Source: Sphingobium arseniciresistens | Lineage (GTDB): Bacteria > Pseudomonadota > Alphaproteobacteria > Sphingomonadales > Sphingomonadaceae | Length of the DNA stretch: 64,000 nt | Assembly (NCBI GenBank): GCA_029167225.1 | Contig: JARFNK010000001.1 | Location: forward strand, 124,001 to 188,000 | Reading direction: 5' to 3' | Shown: in pieces, positions 18,830-26,395 of the stretch | How the letters are laid out: each line of letters begins with the position of its first letter | Numbering within the stretch: position 1 is the stretch's first letter | Position numbers and translations under genes: made by a program | Notes under the pieces: generated by a model | Told to the model about the DNA's origin: nothing | Databases searched by the model: none | Seen by the model: the letters and a program-made list of their open reading frames with translations, nothing else

Positions 18830-19336
18830 CTATTTCTCGGGGACGAGTTGCCTGAAGGCGGTAATTTCGCATTCGCGGCCGCCCCGCGCCTGCAAATCGT
18901 CCCTCTGCGCGCACAGCGAACCGTCCTCGGTGGGTTCGATATAGAAGCCCATGTAGAAATCCGCCGCGCGGCACGCCTTCTCCAGCCGGGCGCGGTAGCG
19001 CTGACCATTGGTCAGGATCATGTCCACCCCGTCATCGGATGTGATTCCGGCCGAGCGGATGGAACGGATGGCAATGCAGCGCGGCCCCTTCTTCTCGTTG
19101 AAATCCAGCCTGGGCGGATCGGGCACGTGGGCACGCGCAGGCGGGCGCGCCATCGGCACGCGAATGATCACGCGCTGCTCGATCTGCAACTGGGCGAGCA
19201 GGACCGGCTCACGATCAGCGGCAGCGCTCGTGGGCACGAGAAGCAGGAACAGGATGGCCTGAAACAAGGATAAACCCCTTTTGGGAGAAAGGGCGATAAC
19301 GGGCAGCGGTTGAACATTCGATGAATTCGCGCACAT
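18830..19336 (-). CDS. Exported hypothetical protein
   Basis: A 168-residue protein with a hydrophobic signal segment (LFQAILFLLLVPTSAAA) and a small periplasmic domain containing four cysteines (PRCIAIRSI, KACRAADFYMGFYIEP, SLCAQRDDL, GRECEITAF) that probably pair as disulfides. I do not recognise a named family. The first in-frame start is at 19336, but a TTG at the beginning of the signal peptide, preceded by AAAGGGG, may be the true start, because the upstream residues do not look like a signal peptide. Divergent from the FAD oxidase gene. Confidence 0.65.
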   Translation of the reverse strand: MCANSSNVQPLPVIALSPKRGLSLFQAILFLLLVPTSAAADREPVLLAQLQIEQRVIIRVPMARPPARAHVPDPPRLDFNEKKGPRCIAIRSIRSAGITSDDGVDMILTNGQRYRARLEKACRAADFYMGFYIEPTEDGSLCAQRDDLQARGGRECEITAFRQLVPEK

Positions 19337-19345
19337 AACAAGGCC

Positions 19346-20824
19346 ATGGTCACACCCCTCGTCAAGCCGCGCGTGTCATCCGCGCTCATCGATCGCTTTC
19401 GCCCCCTGCTCGACGCCAAGGGCGTGATCGACGACCCGGACGACATCGCCCCCTGGACGCGCGACTGGCGCGGCCGGTTTTTCGGCCAGGCGGCGGCGAT
19501 TCTCTCGCCCAGCAGTACGGAAGAGGTTGCCGCGGTCGTGGGGCTTGCCGCATCGCTCGGCGTCGCGCTGGTGCCGCAGGGCGGCAACACGTCGATGGTC
19601 GGCGGCGCCACGCCGCCCGCCGATGGCAGCGCCCTCATCCTCTCGCTCCGGCGGATGAACCGCATCCGCAGCCTGTCCGCCGACGATTCGCTGGCGGTAT
19701 GCGAAGCGGGGGTGATTCTCTCCAACCTGCACGACGCGGCAGCCGCGCAAGGCATGCGCTTTCCGCTCAGCCTTGGCGCGAAGGGATCGGCGACGATCGG
19801 CGGGCTCATTTCGACCAATGCGGGCGGGACGCAGGTGCTGCGCCACGGCACGATGCGCGCGCTGGTGGAGGGACTGGAGGCCGTGCTGCCCGACGGCAGC
19901 ATCCATCACGGGCTTGCGGCGCTGAAGAAGGACAATCGCGGCTATGACCTCAAGCAGTTGCTGATCGGCGCGGAGGGCACGATCGGCATCGTCACGGCAG
20001 CCTCGCTGCGCCTCGTGCCAGCCATTGGCGACCGCGCGGTCGGCTGGGTCGGCGTGACCTCGCCCGAGCAGGCGTTGGCGTTGCTGCGCCTGCTGGAAAC
20101 GCGCATCGGCGCCCTGCTGGAAGGTTTCGAGATCATCGCGGACGACGGCCTTGGCCATGTCCTCTCCCACATTCCCGGCACCCGCTGCCCGATCGGGACG
20201 CGCACGCCATGGCATGTGCTGGTGGAGGCAGACCTGCCCCGTCGGCAGGGCGACGCCGGGGGAGGGAGCAGCGCCGCGCAGCTGCTCGAATCGGCGCTGG
20301 CCGACGCCTTCGAGGCCGGCATCGCGCTCGACGCCGCCATCGCCGCCAATGACGCGCAGGCCGACGCCTTCTGGCGCATCCGCGAATCGCTGTCGGAATC
20401 GGAGAAGGCGCAGGGGCCGGCGCTGCAGTTCGACGTCAGCGTGCCCGTGCCGGCGATGCCCGGCTTCATGACCGGCGCGGCGGCGGCGGCGGAGCGCGCC
20501 TTTGCCGGCTGCACGGCCTCCTCCTTCGGCCATCTGGGCGACGGCAATGTGCATTTCCACGTCCGCGCGCCCAAGGGCACGCCGGACGGCCCCGCCTGGA
20601 TCGCGGCCGAGGGCGAGACCATCAGCGCCTTCGTCCACGACATCGTGGTCGCCGCCGGCGGATCGATCTCGGCCGAACATGGCATCGGCCAGATGAAGCG
20701 CGCGGAGCTGGGCCGGCTCGCCGAACCCGCGCGGATCGGCGCGATGCGGGCGATCAAGGCGGCGTTCGACCCCAAGGGCATCATGAACCCCGGCAAGCTC
20801 ATTCCGCTACCCGAAGAAGGGTGA
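19346..20824 (+). CDS. FAD-linked oxidase (GlcD / D-lactate dehydrogenase family)
   Basis: A 492-residue flavoprotein of the vanillyl-alcohol-oxidase superfamily. The PCMH FAD-binding domain has VPQGGNTSMVGGATPP and SLGAKGSATIGGLISTNAGG; the FAD-oxidase C-terminal domain ends with SFGHLGDGNVHFHV and SAEHGIGQMK, which supply substrate- and metal-site residues in D-2-hydroxyacid dehydrogenases. Likely substrates are D-2-hydroxy acids (D-lactate, D-2-hydroxyglutarate, glycolate); the exact one cannot be told. It stands alone, without glcE/glcF, which argues against a three-subunit glycolate oxidase. Confidence 0.88.
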   Translation: MVTPLVKPRVSSALIDRFRPLLDAKGVIDDPDDIAPWTRDWRGRFFGQAAAILSPSSTEEVAAVVGLAASLGVALVPQGGNTSMVGGATPPADGSALILSLRRMNRIRSLSADDSLAVCEAGVILSNLHDAAAAQGMRFPLSLGAKGSATIGGLISTNAGGTQVLRHGTMRALVEGLEAVLPDGSIHHGLAALKKDNRGYDLKQLLIGAEGTIGIVTAASLRLVPAIGDRAVGWVGVTSPEQALALLRLLETRIGALLEGFEIIADDGLGHVLSHIPGTRCPIGTRTPWHVLVEADLPRRQGDAGGGSSAAQLLESALADAFEAGIALDAAIAANDAQADAFWRIRESLSESEKAQGPALQFDVSVPVPAMPGFMTGAAAAAERAFAGCTASSFGHLGDGNVHFHVRAPKGTPDGPAWIAAEGETISAFVHDIVVAAGGSISAEHGIGQMKRAELGRLAEPARIGAMRAIKAAFDPKGIMNPGKLIPLPEEG

Positions 20825-20893
20825 AGGCCCGGTTCCGGCGCTGGAAAGCGGATACCCCGCCCGCCAGGGACTTCGTAAGGCTGCGCGCGGCGG

Positions 20894-20927
20894 GCCTCGG
20901 CGACACGGCAATGCCGGCAGGCTTTTT
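20894..20927 (+). terminator. Probable Rho-independent terminator
   Basis: GCCTCGGC and GCCGGCAGGC can pair with a 2-nt bulge, followed by five T residues. It lies 70 bp after the FAD oxidase stop and 135 bp before sapC. The remaining gap to 21061 shows nothing else. Confidence 0.5.
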
Positions 20928-21061
20928 CCCGAAAGCCGTATTCCTTGGGCCGTTTACCGACAAAGCAATTGCGTCGGGCGCGCGAGCCCTTTACTGCGCT
21001 GACCCCATCCGACCGATCAGCCCGGCAACGTCCGCGCACCCGACCCGATGGAGAATTTTTG

Positions 21062-21856
21062 ATGGCGACCGCGCCGACCAGCACCCTGCCGATCTTCTAT
21101 GGCGACCTGATTCCGCTCAACAGCCAGGAGCATGCCAACTGGCACACGCGCCCGGTTGAATCGCTGCCGTTCCTGGCGCAGCACCATGCGGTGCCGCTGA
21201 CGATCGACGAGTTCGTTCCCGCCCAGCGCTTCCTGCCGATCATCTTTTCGTCGGGCGATGCGCCTGTGCCGCTGGCGCTGATGGGCCTCAACGAGGGCAC
21301 CAACGTCTTCGTGGACGAGGCCGGCAAGCTGCTCGGCCGCTGCTATGTGCCCGCCTATATCCGCCGCTACCCCTGGCTGCTCGCCAAGCTGCGCGCTGAT
21401 TCGGAAGAGCTGTCGCTCTGCTTCGATCCCACGTCCAATGGCGTCGGCGAGTTCGAGGAAGGCGAGGCGCTGCTCGAGGCAGACGGCCAGCCGACCGAAG
21501 TCACCAAGAGCATCCTGAGCTTCTGCGAGGAATTCGAGCAGGCGGCCGCGCGCACCGGCCAGTTCATGAACGACCTGAAGGACATGGACCTGCTGATGGA
21601 AGGCGAAGTCGCCATCCAGGTGCCCGGCAACGAGCAGCCGTTCATCTATCGCGGCTTCCAGATGGTCAACGAGCAGAAGCTGCGCGACCTGCGCGGCGAC
21701 CAGCAGCGCAAGCTGGCCCAGAACGGCATGCTGCCGCTGCTCCACGCCCACCTCTTCTCGCTGCAGCTTGTGCGTGACATCTTCCAGATGCAGGTCGAGC
21801 AGGGCAAGGGCCCCATCGTGCCCGCGCCCCAGCAGCCGGTCGTCGCCAACGCCTGA
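21062..21856 (+). CDS. sapC: SapC family protein
   Basis: A 264-residue SapC-like protein with the family opening (FYGDLIPLNSQEHANW), VPLTIDEFVPAQRFLPIIF and RRYPWLLAKL. The name comes from Campylobacter fetus, where SapC is tied to S-layer export; alphaproteobacterial members are common but their role is not established, and there is no signal peptide here. The start at 21062 is preceded by GGAGAA about 6 bases upstream. The C-terminus is an Ala/Pro/Val tail. Confidence 0.88.
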   Translation: MATAPTSTLPIFYGDLIPLNSQEHANWHTRPVESLPFLAQHHAVPLTIDEFVPAQRFLPIIFSSGDAPVPLALMGLNEGTNVFVDEAGKLLGRCYVPAYIRRYPWLLAKLRADSEELSLCFDPTSNGVGEFEEGEALLEADGQPTEVTKSILSFCEEFEQAAARTGQFMNDLKDMDLLMEGEVAIQVPGNEQPFIYRGFQMVNEQKLRDLRGDQQRKLAQNGMLPLLHAHLFSLQLVRDIFQMQVEQGKGPIVPAPQQPVVANA

Positions 21857-21892
21857 CGCGCTGCACAAACGAAGCGCCTGAAAAACTTTGCG

Positions 21893-21934
21893 CGGCCATG
21901 GCGGTCCGGGGGCTTTTTCCCGGCGCCATGGCCG
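21893..21934. repeat. Perfect 11-bp inverted repeat downstream of sapC
   Basis: CGGCCATGGCG (21893-21903) and CGCCATGGCCG (21924-21934) are exact complements around a loop that itself contains CCGGG/CCCGG pairing and a T5 tract. This may act as the transcript end of sapC or stabilise its 3' end. It lacks a T-run after the outer stem. Confidence 0.5.
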
Positions 21935-21983
21935 TTTGCGCATAACGCTTCGTCGCATCGCGGCAGAATGTTTGCGTAAAGAC

Positions 21984-22012
21984 TTGAAACCCTTCGACCT
22001 CTCCCCTATTTT
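21984..22012 (+). promoter_or_regulatory. Sigma-70 promoter of candidate sRNA
   Basis: TTGAAA (21984-21989), a 17-bp spacer and TATTTT (22007-22012) form a good housekeeping promoter. The predicted transcription start is near 22019, immediately before the structured RNA. Confidence 0.65.
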
Positions 22013-22018
22013 GAAATC

Positions 22019-22131
22019 ATGCAGCGCACCTGCCCCCCTTTCGGGTGTGTTGCATTGGGCGTCTCCTCCCCTTTGGAGACGTCTCCTCCCTGAACCTTGG
22101 CCGCCCCATGCATTGCATGGGGCGGTTTTTT
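22019..22131 (+). ncRNA. Candidate trans-acting sRNA with duplicated anti-SD motif
   Basis: An autonomous transcription unit of about 113 nt with its own promoter and a strong terminator. Predicted folding: stem-loop 1 (22021-22053) with a C-rich loop; stem-loop 2 (22060-22081) with the perfect stem CGTCTCC/GGAGACG and loop TCCCCTTT; and the terminator hairpin 22101-22129. The 10-mer GTCTCCTCCC occurs twice (22061-22070, 22081-22090), once across stem-loop 2 and once single-stranded before the terminator. CTCCTCCC is complementary to a strong Shine-Dalgarno sequence. Alphaproteobacterial sRNAs such as CcsR and the 'cuckoo' RNAs use the same kind of motif to repress translation. No ORF of note lies within it. 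Confidence 0.75.
22101..22131 (+). terminator. Strong Rho-independent terminator of the candidate sRNA
   Basis: CCGCCCCATGCA and TGCATGGGGCGG form a perfect 12-bp stem with a very small loop, followed by TTTTTT. This is among the strongest terminators in the window and no coding gene ends directly before it. Confidence 0.9.
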
Positions 22132-22240
22132 CTTGGTCTTCAGGGTATGCCGACAATAGGAGGCTCCGGCGCGTGGCGATATTCAGGCCATGCGGAACCG
22201 GAAACCTGCTCCCGCTTTTCAAGATAGCGCTTTGTTCAGC

Positions 22241-23137
22241 TTATTCAGCGGCCAGCGCATAGCCTTCGCCGGGCATCTCGCTCGCCAGGGCGGCGGCGAT
22301 GTCCGCGACCAGCGCGCGGATCGTGGCCAGCCCCGGCGTGATCCGGTCCCGCGCGATGTCGAGATAGAGGCTCCGGTCGACCTCGAGCTGGATCGCATGC
22401 CGGTCCCGTGCGGGGCAGCCATGCCGCTCCACCGTATAATGCCCCGCATAGGGATGATTGAGCGCCGCATTAATGCCACGGCTCTTGCAGATGTCGGCGA
22501 CCAGTGCCGAGAGCCGGGGCGCCGCGCCGCGCCCGAACAGGTCTCCCACAACGATCCGCGGCGGCCGGCGATCCTCCCCCGGCGGCAGGGGCGGCATCGA
22601 ATGCACGTCGATCAATATGGCATGGCCATGGCGATCGCGAGCCTCCCGCATCATCTGCTCGATCGCTTCATGATAGGGGCGGTGCCAGCGCGCCACCCGA
22701 TCCTGGACATCGGCCCATTCCAGCGGCCCTACCCACAGGTCGCCGACTCCGGGCAGTCGCTGCGGAATGAGGCCCAGGCCGCCCCGCAGCTTCGCACTGG
22801 TGATAAAAGCCTGACCATGAGGCGCCCCCCTGATGACACTGGGGTCAATTTCCCGCTCATGGCGGTTGAGATCGATGAACGCGCGGGGAGCATGCGCCAC
22901 CAGCACGGGAAATCCCTGCGCGATCGCATCGTGCGCGAGCAGGTCGGCATAGCGGTCTTCCAGACGCTGCAACATGGCTGGACGTGCCCGGGAACGGGCC
23001 AAAAGCTCGGCTGTATAGGCCCGGCCGGCATGCGGGACGGACAGGATCACGGCACCCTTGCCAGGCTGTGGCCCGTAACGATCAAAGGCCGCCGTACGCT
23101 CAGCGGGCTGATGGGGCGTGGCCGTCAGACTGTCCAA
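22241..23137 (-). CDS. N-formylglutamate amidohydrolase family protein
   Basis: A 298-residue member of the FGase family, zinc hydrolases that release glutamate and formate in one histidine-degradation route. Family landmarks are ILSVPHAGRAYTAEL near the start, RAFIDLNRHEREID, LIDVHSMPPLP (metal-binding His) and HAIQLEVDRSLYLD. No hut genes are adjacent, so the physiological substrate may differ. It is divergent from cpdR across 173 bp. Confidence 0.87.
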   Translation of the reverse strand: MDSLTATPHQPAERTAAFDRYGPQPGKGAVILSVPHAGRAYTAELLARSRARPAMLQRLEDRYADLLAHDAIAQGFPVLVAHAPRAFIDLNRHEREIDPSVIRGAPHGQAFITSAKLRGGLGLIPQRLPGVGDLWVGPLEWADVQDRVARWHRPYHEAIEQMMREARDRHGHAILIDVHSMPPLPPGEDRRPPRIVVGDLFGRGAAPRLSALVADICKSRGINAALNHPYAGHYTVERHGCPARDRHAIQLEVDRSLYLDIARDRITPGLATIRALVADIAAALASEMPGEGYALAAE

Positions 23138-23310
23138 TCACACATCCTTTCATTGCCCGATTCGTCGAAAATCGGTCGGGTGGCTGGAAAATATTAAACC
23201 CTTGTCGCATAAGCACTGACTTCCTGTCACCTCCCATGGTGCATCGCGCTCACGCGTTGGATGGTCATGGTGCGGCGGGTCGGAACAAAAAAAGAGATGT
23301 AGAGGCGGAA

Positions 23311-23688
23311 ATGATCCGTATCCTGTTGGCGGAAGACGATGACGCAATGCGCCAGTATCTGTCGCGTGCGCTCGAGAAATCCGGTTATGCGGTGGTGGCG
23401 GTGGACCGCGGCACGGCGGCCGTTCCCCTGATCGAGGCCGAGCATTTCGACCTGCTGCTGACCGACATCGTGATGCCCGAAATGGACGGCATCGAACTTG
23501 CCCAGCATGCGGCCACCGTGGCGCCCAACATGCGGGTGATGTTCATCACCGGCTTCGCCGCGGTCACGCTGAAGGCGGGCAAGGCCGTGCCCCAGGCAAA
23601 GGTTCTCTCCAAGCCCTTCCACCTGCGCGACCTGGTGCTGGAGGTCGACCGCATCTTCGACACGAACAGCGTCACCGGCCTCAGCTAG
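23311..23688 (+). CDS. cpdR: Single-domain response regulator CpdR
   Basis: A 125-residue stand-alone receiver. The acidic pocket is EDDD at the start, the phospho-acceptor is D52 in LLTDIVMPEMDG, and the conserved lysine is K101 in LSKPF. Sequence and size match CpdR, which in alphaproteobacteria is phosphorylated by CckA via ChpT and, when unphosphorylated, primes ClpXP for degradation of CtrA and other substrates. The start at 23311 (MIRILLAEDD) is preferred over the long upstream frame, which has no similarity. ChpT is encoded 34 kb away in this window. Confidence 0.9.
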   Translation: MIRILLAEDDDAMRQYLSRALEKSGYAVVAVDRGTAAVPLIEAEHFDLLLTDIVMPEMDGIELAQHAATVAPNMRVMFITGFAAVTLKAGKAVPQAKVLSKPFHLRDLVLEVDRIFDTNSVTGLS

Positions 23689-23817
23689 GGCCTTCCGCCG
23701 CAAGCGGCGTTGCGGGCGCGGCATGGGCCGTCGATGTCCATGTTCATCTTTCGCGTTGCAGATGCAGATTCCCGCTTGCAACGAGTCACCACCCCCGCTA
23801 ATGGCTCGCTTCCCCGT

Positions 23818-23892
23818 GGGCGTGTAGCTCAGTGGTAGAGCACTGTGTTGACATCGCAGGGGTCGCAAGTTCAATCCTTGCCACGCCCACCA
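23818..23892 (+). tRNA. tRNA-Val (anticodon GAC)
   Basis: A 75-nt cloverleaf: acceptor GGGCGTG/CACGCCC with encoded ACCA, D arm GCTCAGTGGTAGAGC, anticodon stem CTGTG/CGCAG with loop TTGACAT giving GAC, and T arm GCAAG/CTTGC. It reads GTC and GTT. Confidence 0.95.
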
Positions 23893-23896
23893 TGAC

Positions 23897-23931
23897 AAGG
23901 CCCGGACATCCAAGCGATGTTCGGGCCTTTT
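23897..23931 (+). terminator. Terminator after tRNA-Val
   Basis: AAGGCCCGGACAT and ATGTTCGGGCCTT form a 13-bp stem (one G-U pair) followed by T4, starting 4 bp after the tRNA CCA end. Confidence 0.85.
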
Positions 23932-24005
23932 CTGTACCCTCCCCCCAATATCGGCTCAGCGGGTAGCCAAAGCGCCCCTTTCATGGTGCGTACACAGGGT
24001 ATCTC

Positions 24006-24677
24006 TCAATTCCCGCCACCTGCCAGCGGCGGAGGAAGCGGCGGCGGACTGTTGCCCAGGGTCGCGAGATATTTGATGATCGCGGCGCGATCTTCGGGCC
24101 GGGAAATGCCGGCAAATCCCATCTTAGTGCCCGGTACGGCGCGGGCCGGAGAGGCCAGGAAAGCGAACAGCCGGTCATAGGTCCAGTTCCCCTGCTGCGC
24201 CGTCATCGCGGGCGAATAGGCAAAGCCCGGATGCGCCGCGATATCGCGGCCGATCACACCCCAGAGATTGGGGCCAATGCGATTGGGGCCGCCCGAGGTC
24301 AGATCGTGACAGGTCAGGCATGGCGCGGCCTTGCCCTTGCCGCTGCCTGCATCGGCGCTGGCGAGTAGGGCACCCAGATCGACGGGCGCGGCCGGCGCAG
24401 CCATGGCGGCCGGCTTCACCACGGGGGCCTGCCGTGCCGGGTCATGCAGATAGGCGACCAGCCTGCCGCGCTCACCCGCCCCCTCCAGACTGTCGGGCCA
24501 GCCCCGCTGGACGGATGCGAGATCGACCAGCGGCGGCAGGTCATCCGCTGGCCTTGAGGCAAGCCTTGCGGGATAATCCGTCGGGATCAGCCGGTGCGCG
24601 AACCAGTTGCCGGCGAAGACGACCGCGATGGCGCTCGCGACGGAGATGCCGGCCATGCGCAGGCGGCTGCGGTCCAT
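24006..24677 (-). CDS. Membrane-anchored class I cytochrome c
   Basis: A 223-residue protein with an N-terminal anchor (ISVASAIAVVFAGNWFAHRL) and one heme-binding motif CLTCH near residue 120, followed by GPNRIGPNLWGVIGR and an axial methionine candidate in TKMGFAGI. It resembles short mitochondrial-type cytochromes c. Last gene of the oxidase operon, 3 bp after the subunit IV-like gene, so it probably donates electrons to the CuA site of this oxidase. The linker (residues 45-105) is Ala/Pro-rich. Confidence 0.87.
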   Translation of the reverse strand: MDRSRLRMAGISVASAIAVVFAGNWFAHRLIPTDYPARLASRPADDLPPLVDLASVQRGWPDSLEGAGERGRLVAYLHDPARQAPVVKPAAMAAPAAPVDLGALLASADAGSGKGKAAPCLTCHDLTSGGPNRIGPNLWGVIGRDIAAHPGFAYSPAMTAQQGNWTYDRLFAFLASPARAVPGTKMGFAGISRPEDRAAIIKYLATLGNSPPPLPPPLAGGGN

Positions 24678-24680
24678 GGC

Positions 24681-25040
24681 TCAGCCCTCGCCGCCCAGGA
24701 AGATCGCCCTGGTCCAGAACACATAGTCGGATTCGATGCTCATGATGCCGACAAGGACGATGAGCACCAGCGGCGGCACTAGTATCGCGTAGATCAGCGA
24801 CAGCCGTTCCCAGGCCATGTGCATGAAGATCGAGACGATGAGCCCCGCCTTCAGCAGCATGAAGGTGACGATAAGCGTCGAGCGCGTGATGCCCTGGAAA
24901 TTGAAATAGTCGACCAGATAGGACAGTGTGCTGAGCACGAAGAGATAGCCCCATACCTTGAGATACAGCCCGATCGGATGATGCTGTGTGCTGTCGGCGG
25001 CGGGCGCCTGTTGCATCGTGGGAGAGATATGCTGTTCCAT
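24681..25040 (-). CDS. Cytochrome c oxidase subunit IV-like (COX4_pro/CyoD family)
   Basis: A 119-residue three-helix membrane protein: LYLKVWGYLFVLSTLSYLVD, TLIVTFMLLKAGLIVSIFMH and LSLIYAILVPPLVLIVLVGI. This matches the small bacterial subunit IV that stabilises heme-copper oxidases. The ATG at 25040 has GGAGAA 7 bases upstream; the longer frame to 25061 would overlap the previous gene. Sits between a subunit III gene and cytochrome c. Confidence 0.85.
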   Translation of the reverse strand: MEQHISPTMQQAPAADSTQHHPIGLYLKVWGYLFVLSTLSYLVDYFNFQGITRSTLIVTFMLLKAGLIVSIFMHMAWERLSLIYAILVPPLVLIVLVGIMSIESDYVFWTRAIFLGGEG

Positions 25041-25054
25041 GCGCTTTCTCCGCT

Positions 25055-25747
25055 TCACCACAGGTAGAAGAAGGCAAAGATGAAGACCCAGACGAGGTCG
25101 ACAAAATGCCAGTAGAGCCCGGCGATCTCGACCGCCGAATAGTCGCCCGATCGGTCATAATGGCCACGCCAGACCTTGGACGCGATGACGAGCAGCAGGA
25201 TGACGCCGCAGCTCACATGCAGCCCGTGGAAGCCGGTGATCATGAAGAAGCTGGCGCCGAATTGCGGCGCACCCCAGGGATTGCCCCATGGGCGCACCCC
25301 TTCATGGATAAGCTTGGTCCATTCGAACGCCTGCATGCCCACGAACATCGCGCCGAACACAGCCGTTGCGAGCATCAGCGCGGCCGTCGTCCTGCGGTCG
25401 CGCCGGTATCCGAAATTGACCGCCATCGCCATCGTGCCGCTGGAGCTGATCAGCACGAAGGTCATGATCGCGATGAGGATGAGGGGAATGGACTGCCCCG
25501 CAATGGTGAGGGCGAAGACCTCAGCCGTATTGGGCCAGGGCAGCGTCGTGGAGGACCGCATCGTCATATAGGCGGTGAGGAAGCAGGAGAAGATGAAGGT
25601 GTCGCTGAGCAGGAACAGCCACATCATCGCCTTGCCCCAATGGGTGTGGCGAAAGACCTCCCGGTCAGCAGACCAGTCGTCGGCAAAGTCGCGCATGCCC
25701 TGCGCGACCTCTTCGTGACCTTCCGTCTCCATCGTCAGTTGCGACAT
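25055..25747 (-). CDS. Cytochrome c oxidase subunit III (second copy in operon)
   Basis: A 230-residue five-helix subunit III protein. Landmarks are KAMMWLFLLSDTFIFSCFLT, QAFEWTKLIHEGVRPWGNPW, the FFMITGFHGLHVSCGVILL helix and the terminal YWHFVDLVWVFIFAFFYLW. The cytosolic N-terminus is acidic. It follows another subunit III-like gene by 24 bp; the pairing of two such genes recalls coxO and coxP of Bradyrhizobium japonicum. Confidence 0.9.
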   Translation of the reverse strand: MSQLTMETEGHEEVAQGMRDFADDWSADREVFRHTHWGKAMMWLFLLSDTFIFSCFLTAYMTMRSSTTLPWPNTAEVFALTIAGQSIPLILIAIMTFVLISSSGTMAMAVNFGYRRDRRTTAALMLATAVFGAMFVGMQAFEWTKLIHEGVRPWGNPWGAPQFGASFFMITGFHGLHVSCGVILLLVIASKVWRGHYDRSGDYSAVEIAGLYWHFVDLVWVFIFAFFYLW

Positions 25748-25771
25748 GACAGCAGCATCCCGCCTTCGTTT

Positions 25772-26395
25772 TCACGTCAAGAATAACAGTCCCGCCAGCA
25801 AGACCCAGATCAGCAGCAGGTAATGCCAGTAGAGCGCGCACAGCCGCACGCCCAGAGGCGTGGAATGGTTCAGAACCCGCAGCCAGCCGATGACCCCGCC
25901 GATCAGGTGCAGGCCATGGGTCGCCGTCAGCAGGTAGAAGAAGGCGTTGGCCGGGTTGGCCGAGAGATAATAACCGGCGGCATCGAACTGCCGCCACAGG
26001 AGCAGTTGCCCGCCGAGAAATGCGATGCCCAGCAGCCCACCGGCCAACATGCCACGGCGCATGGTCTCCGCGCTGTTCTGGCCATCAGGCGCCACAGCCG
26101 CTCGCCTCGCCCATTCCCATGCCACGCTGGCGAGCAGCAGAACCCCCGTGTTCACCCAGAGCAGCGCCGGCTCGGGCATCGGCCTCCAGTCGCCGGATGC
26201 GTGCCCCATCGCCACATGCATCTCCATCCGCATGAGATAGGCCATGACGATCAGCGCGAAGATCATCGCCGCGACCGCGCAATAGACGTAGAGCATCACC
26301 TGCACGGCTGGCGGGCGGTAGTCGCTGGGGTCGATCCCGGCGTCCACGCCTGGCGTCAGCCAGCTCTTTTCGGTGAGGCGGCCGAGCAGGCTCAT
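25772..26395 (-). CDS. Cytochrome c oxidase subunit III-like protein (first copy)
   Basis: A 207-residue five-helix subunit III homologue: VQVMLYVYCAVAAMIFALIV, LLGIAFLGGQLLLWRQFDAAG, FFYLLTATHGLHLIGGVIGW and YWHYLLLIWVLLAGLLFLT. It overlaps the subunit I stop by 4 bp (ATGA). It is more divergent than its downstream neighbour, with an N-terminal extension replacing helices I-II in canonical seven-helix subunit III. Confidence 0.85.
   Translation of the reverse strand: MSLLGRLTEKSWLTPGVDAGIDPSDYRPPAVQVMLYVYCAVAAMIFALIVMAYLMRMEMHVAMGHASGDWRPMPEPALLWVNTGVLLLASVAWEWARRAAVAPDGQNSAETMRRGMLAGGLLGIAFLGGQLLLWRQFDAAGYYLSANPANAFFYLLTATHGLHLIGGVIGWLRVLNHSTPLGVRLCALYWHYLLLIWVLLAGLLFLT

Noticed and set aside
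20821-21159. 112-codon frame between the FAD oxidase and sapC
   Set aside because: It runs through a predicted terminator and into sapC in another frame, with no similarity or ribosome-binding site.
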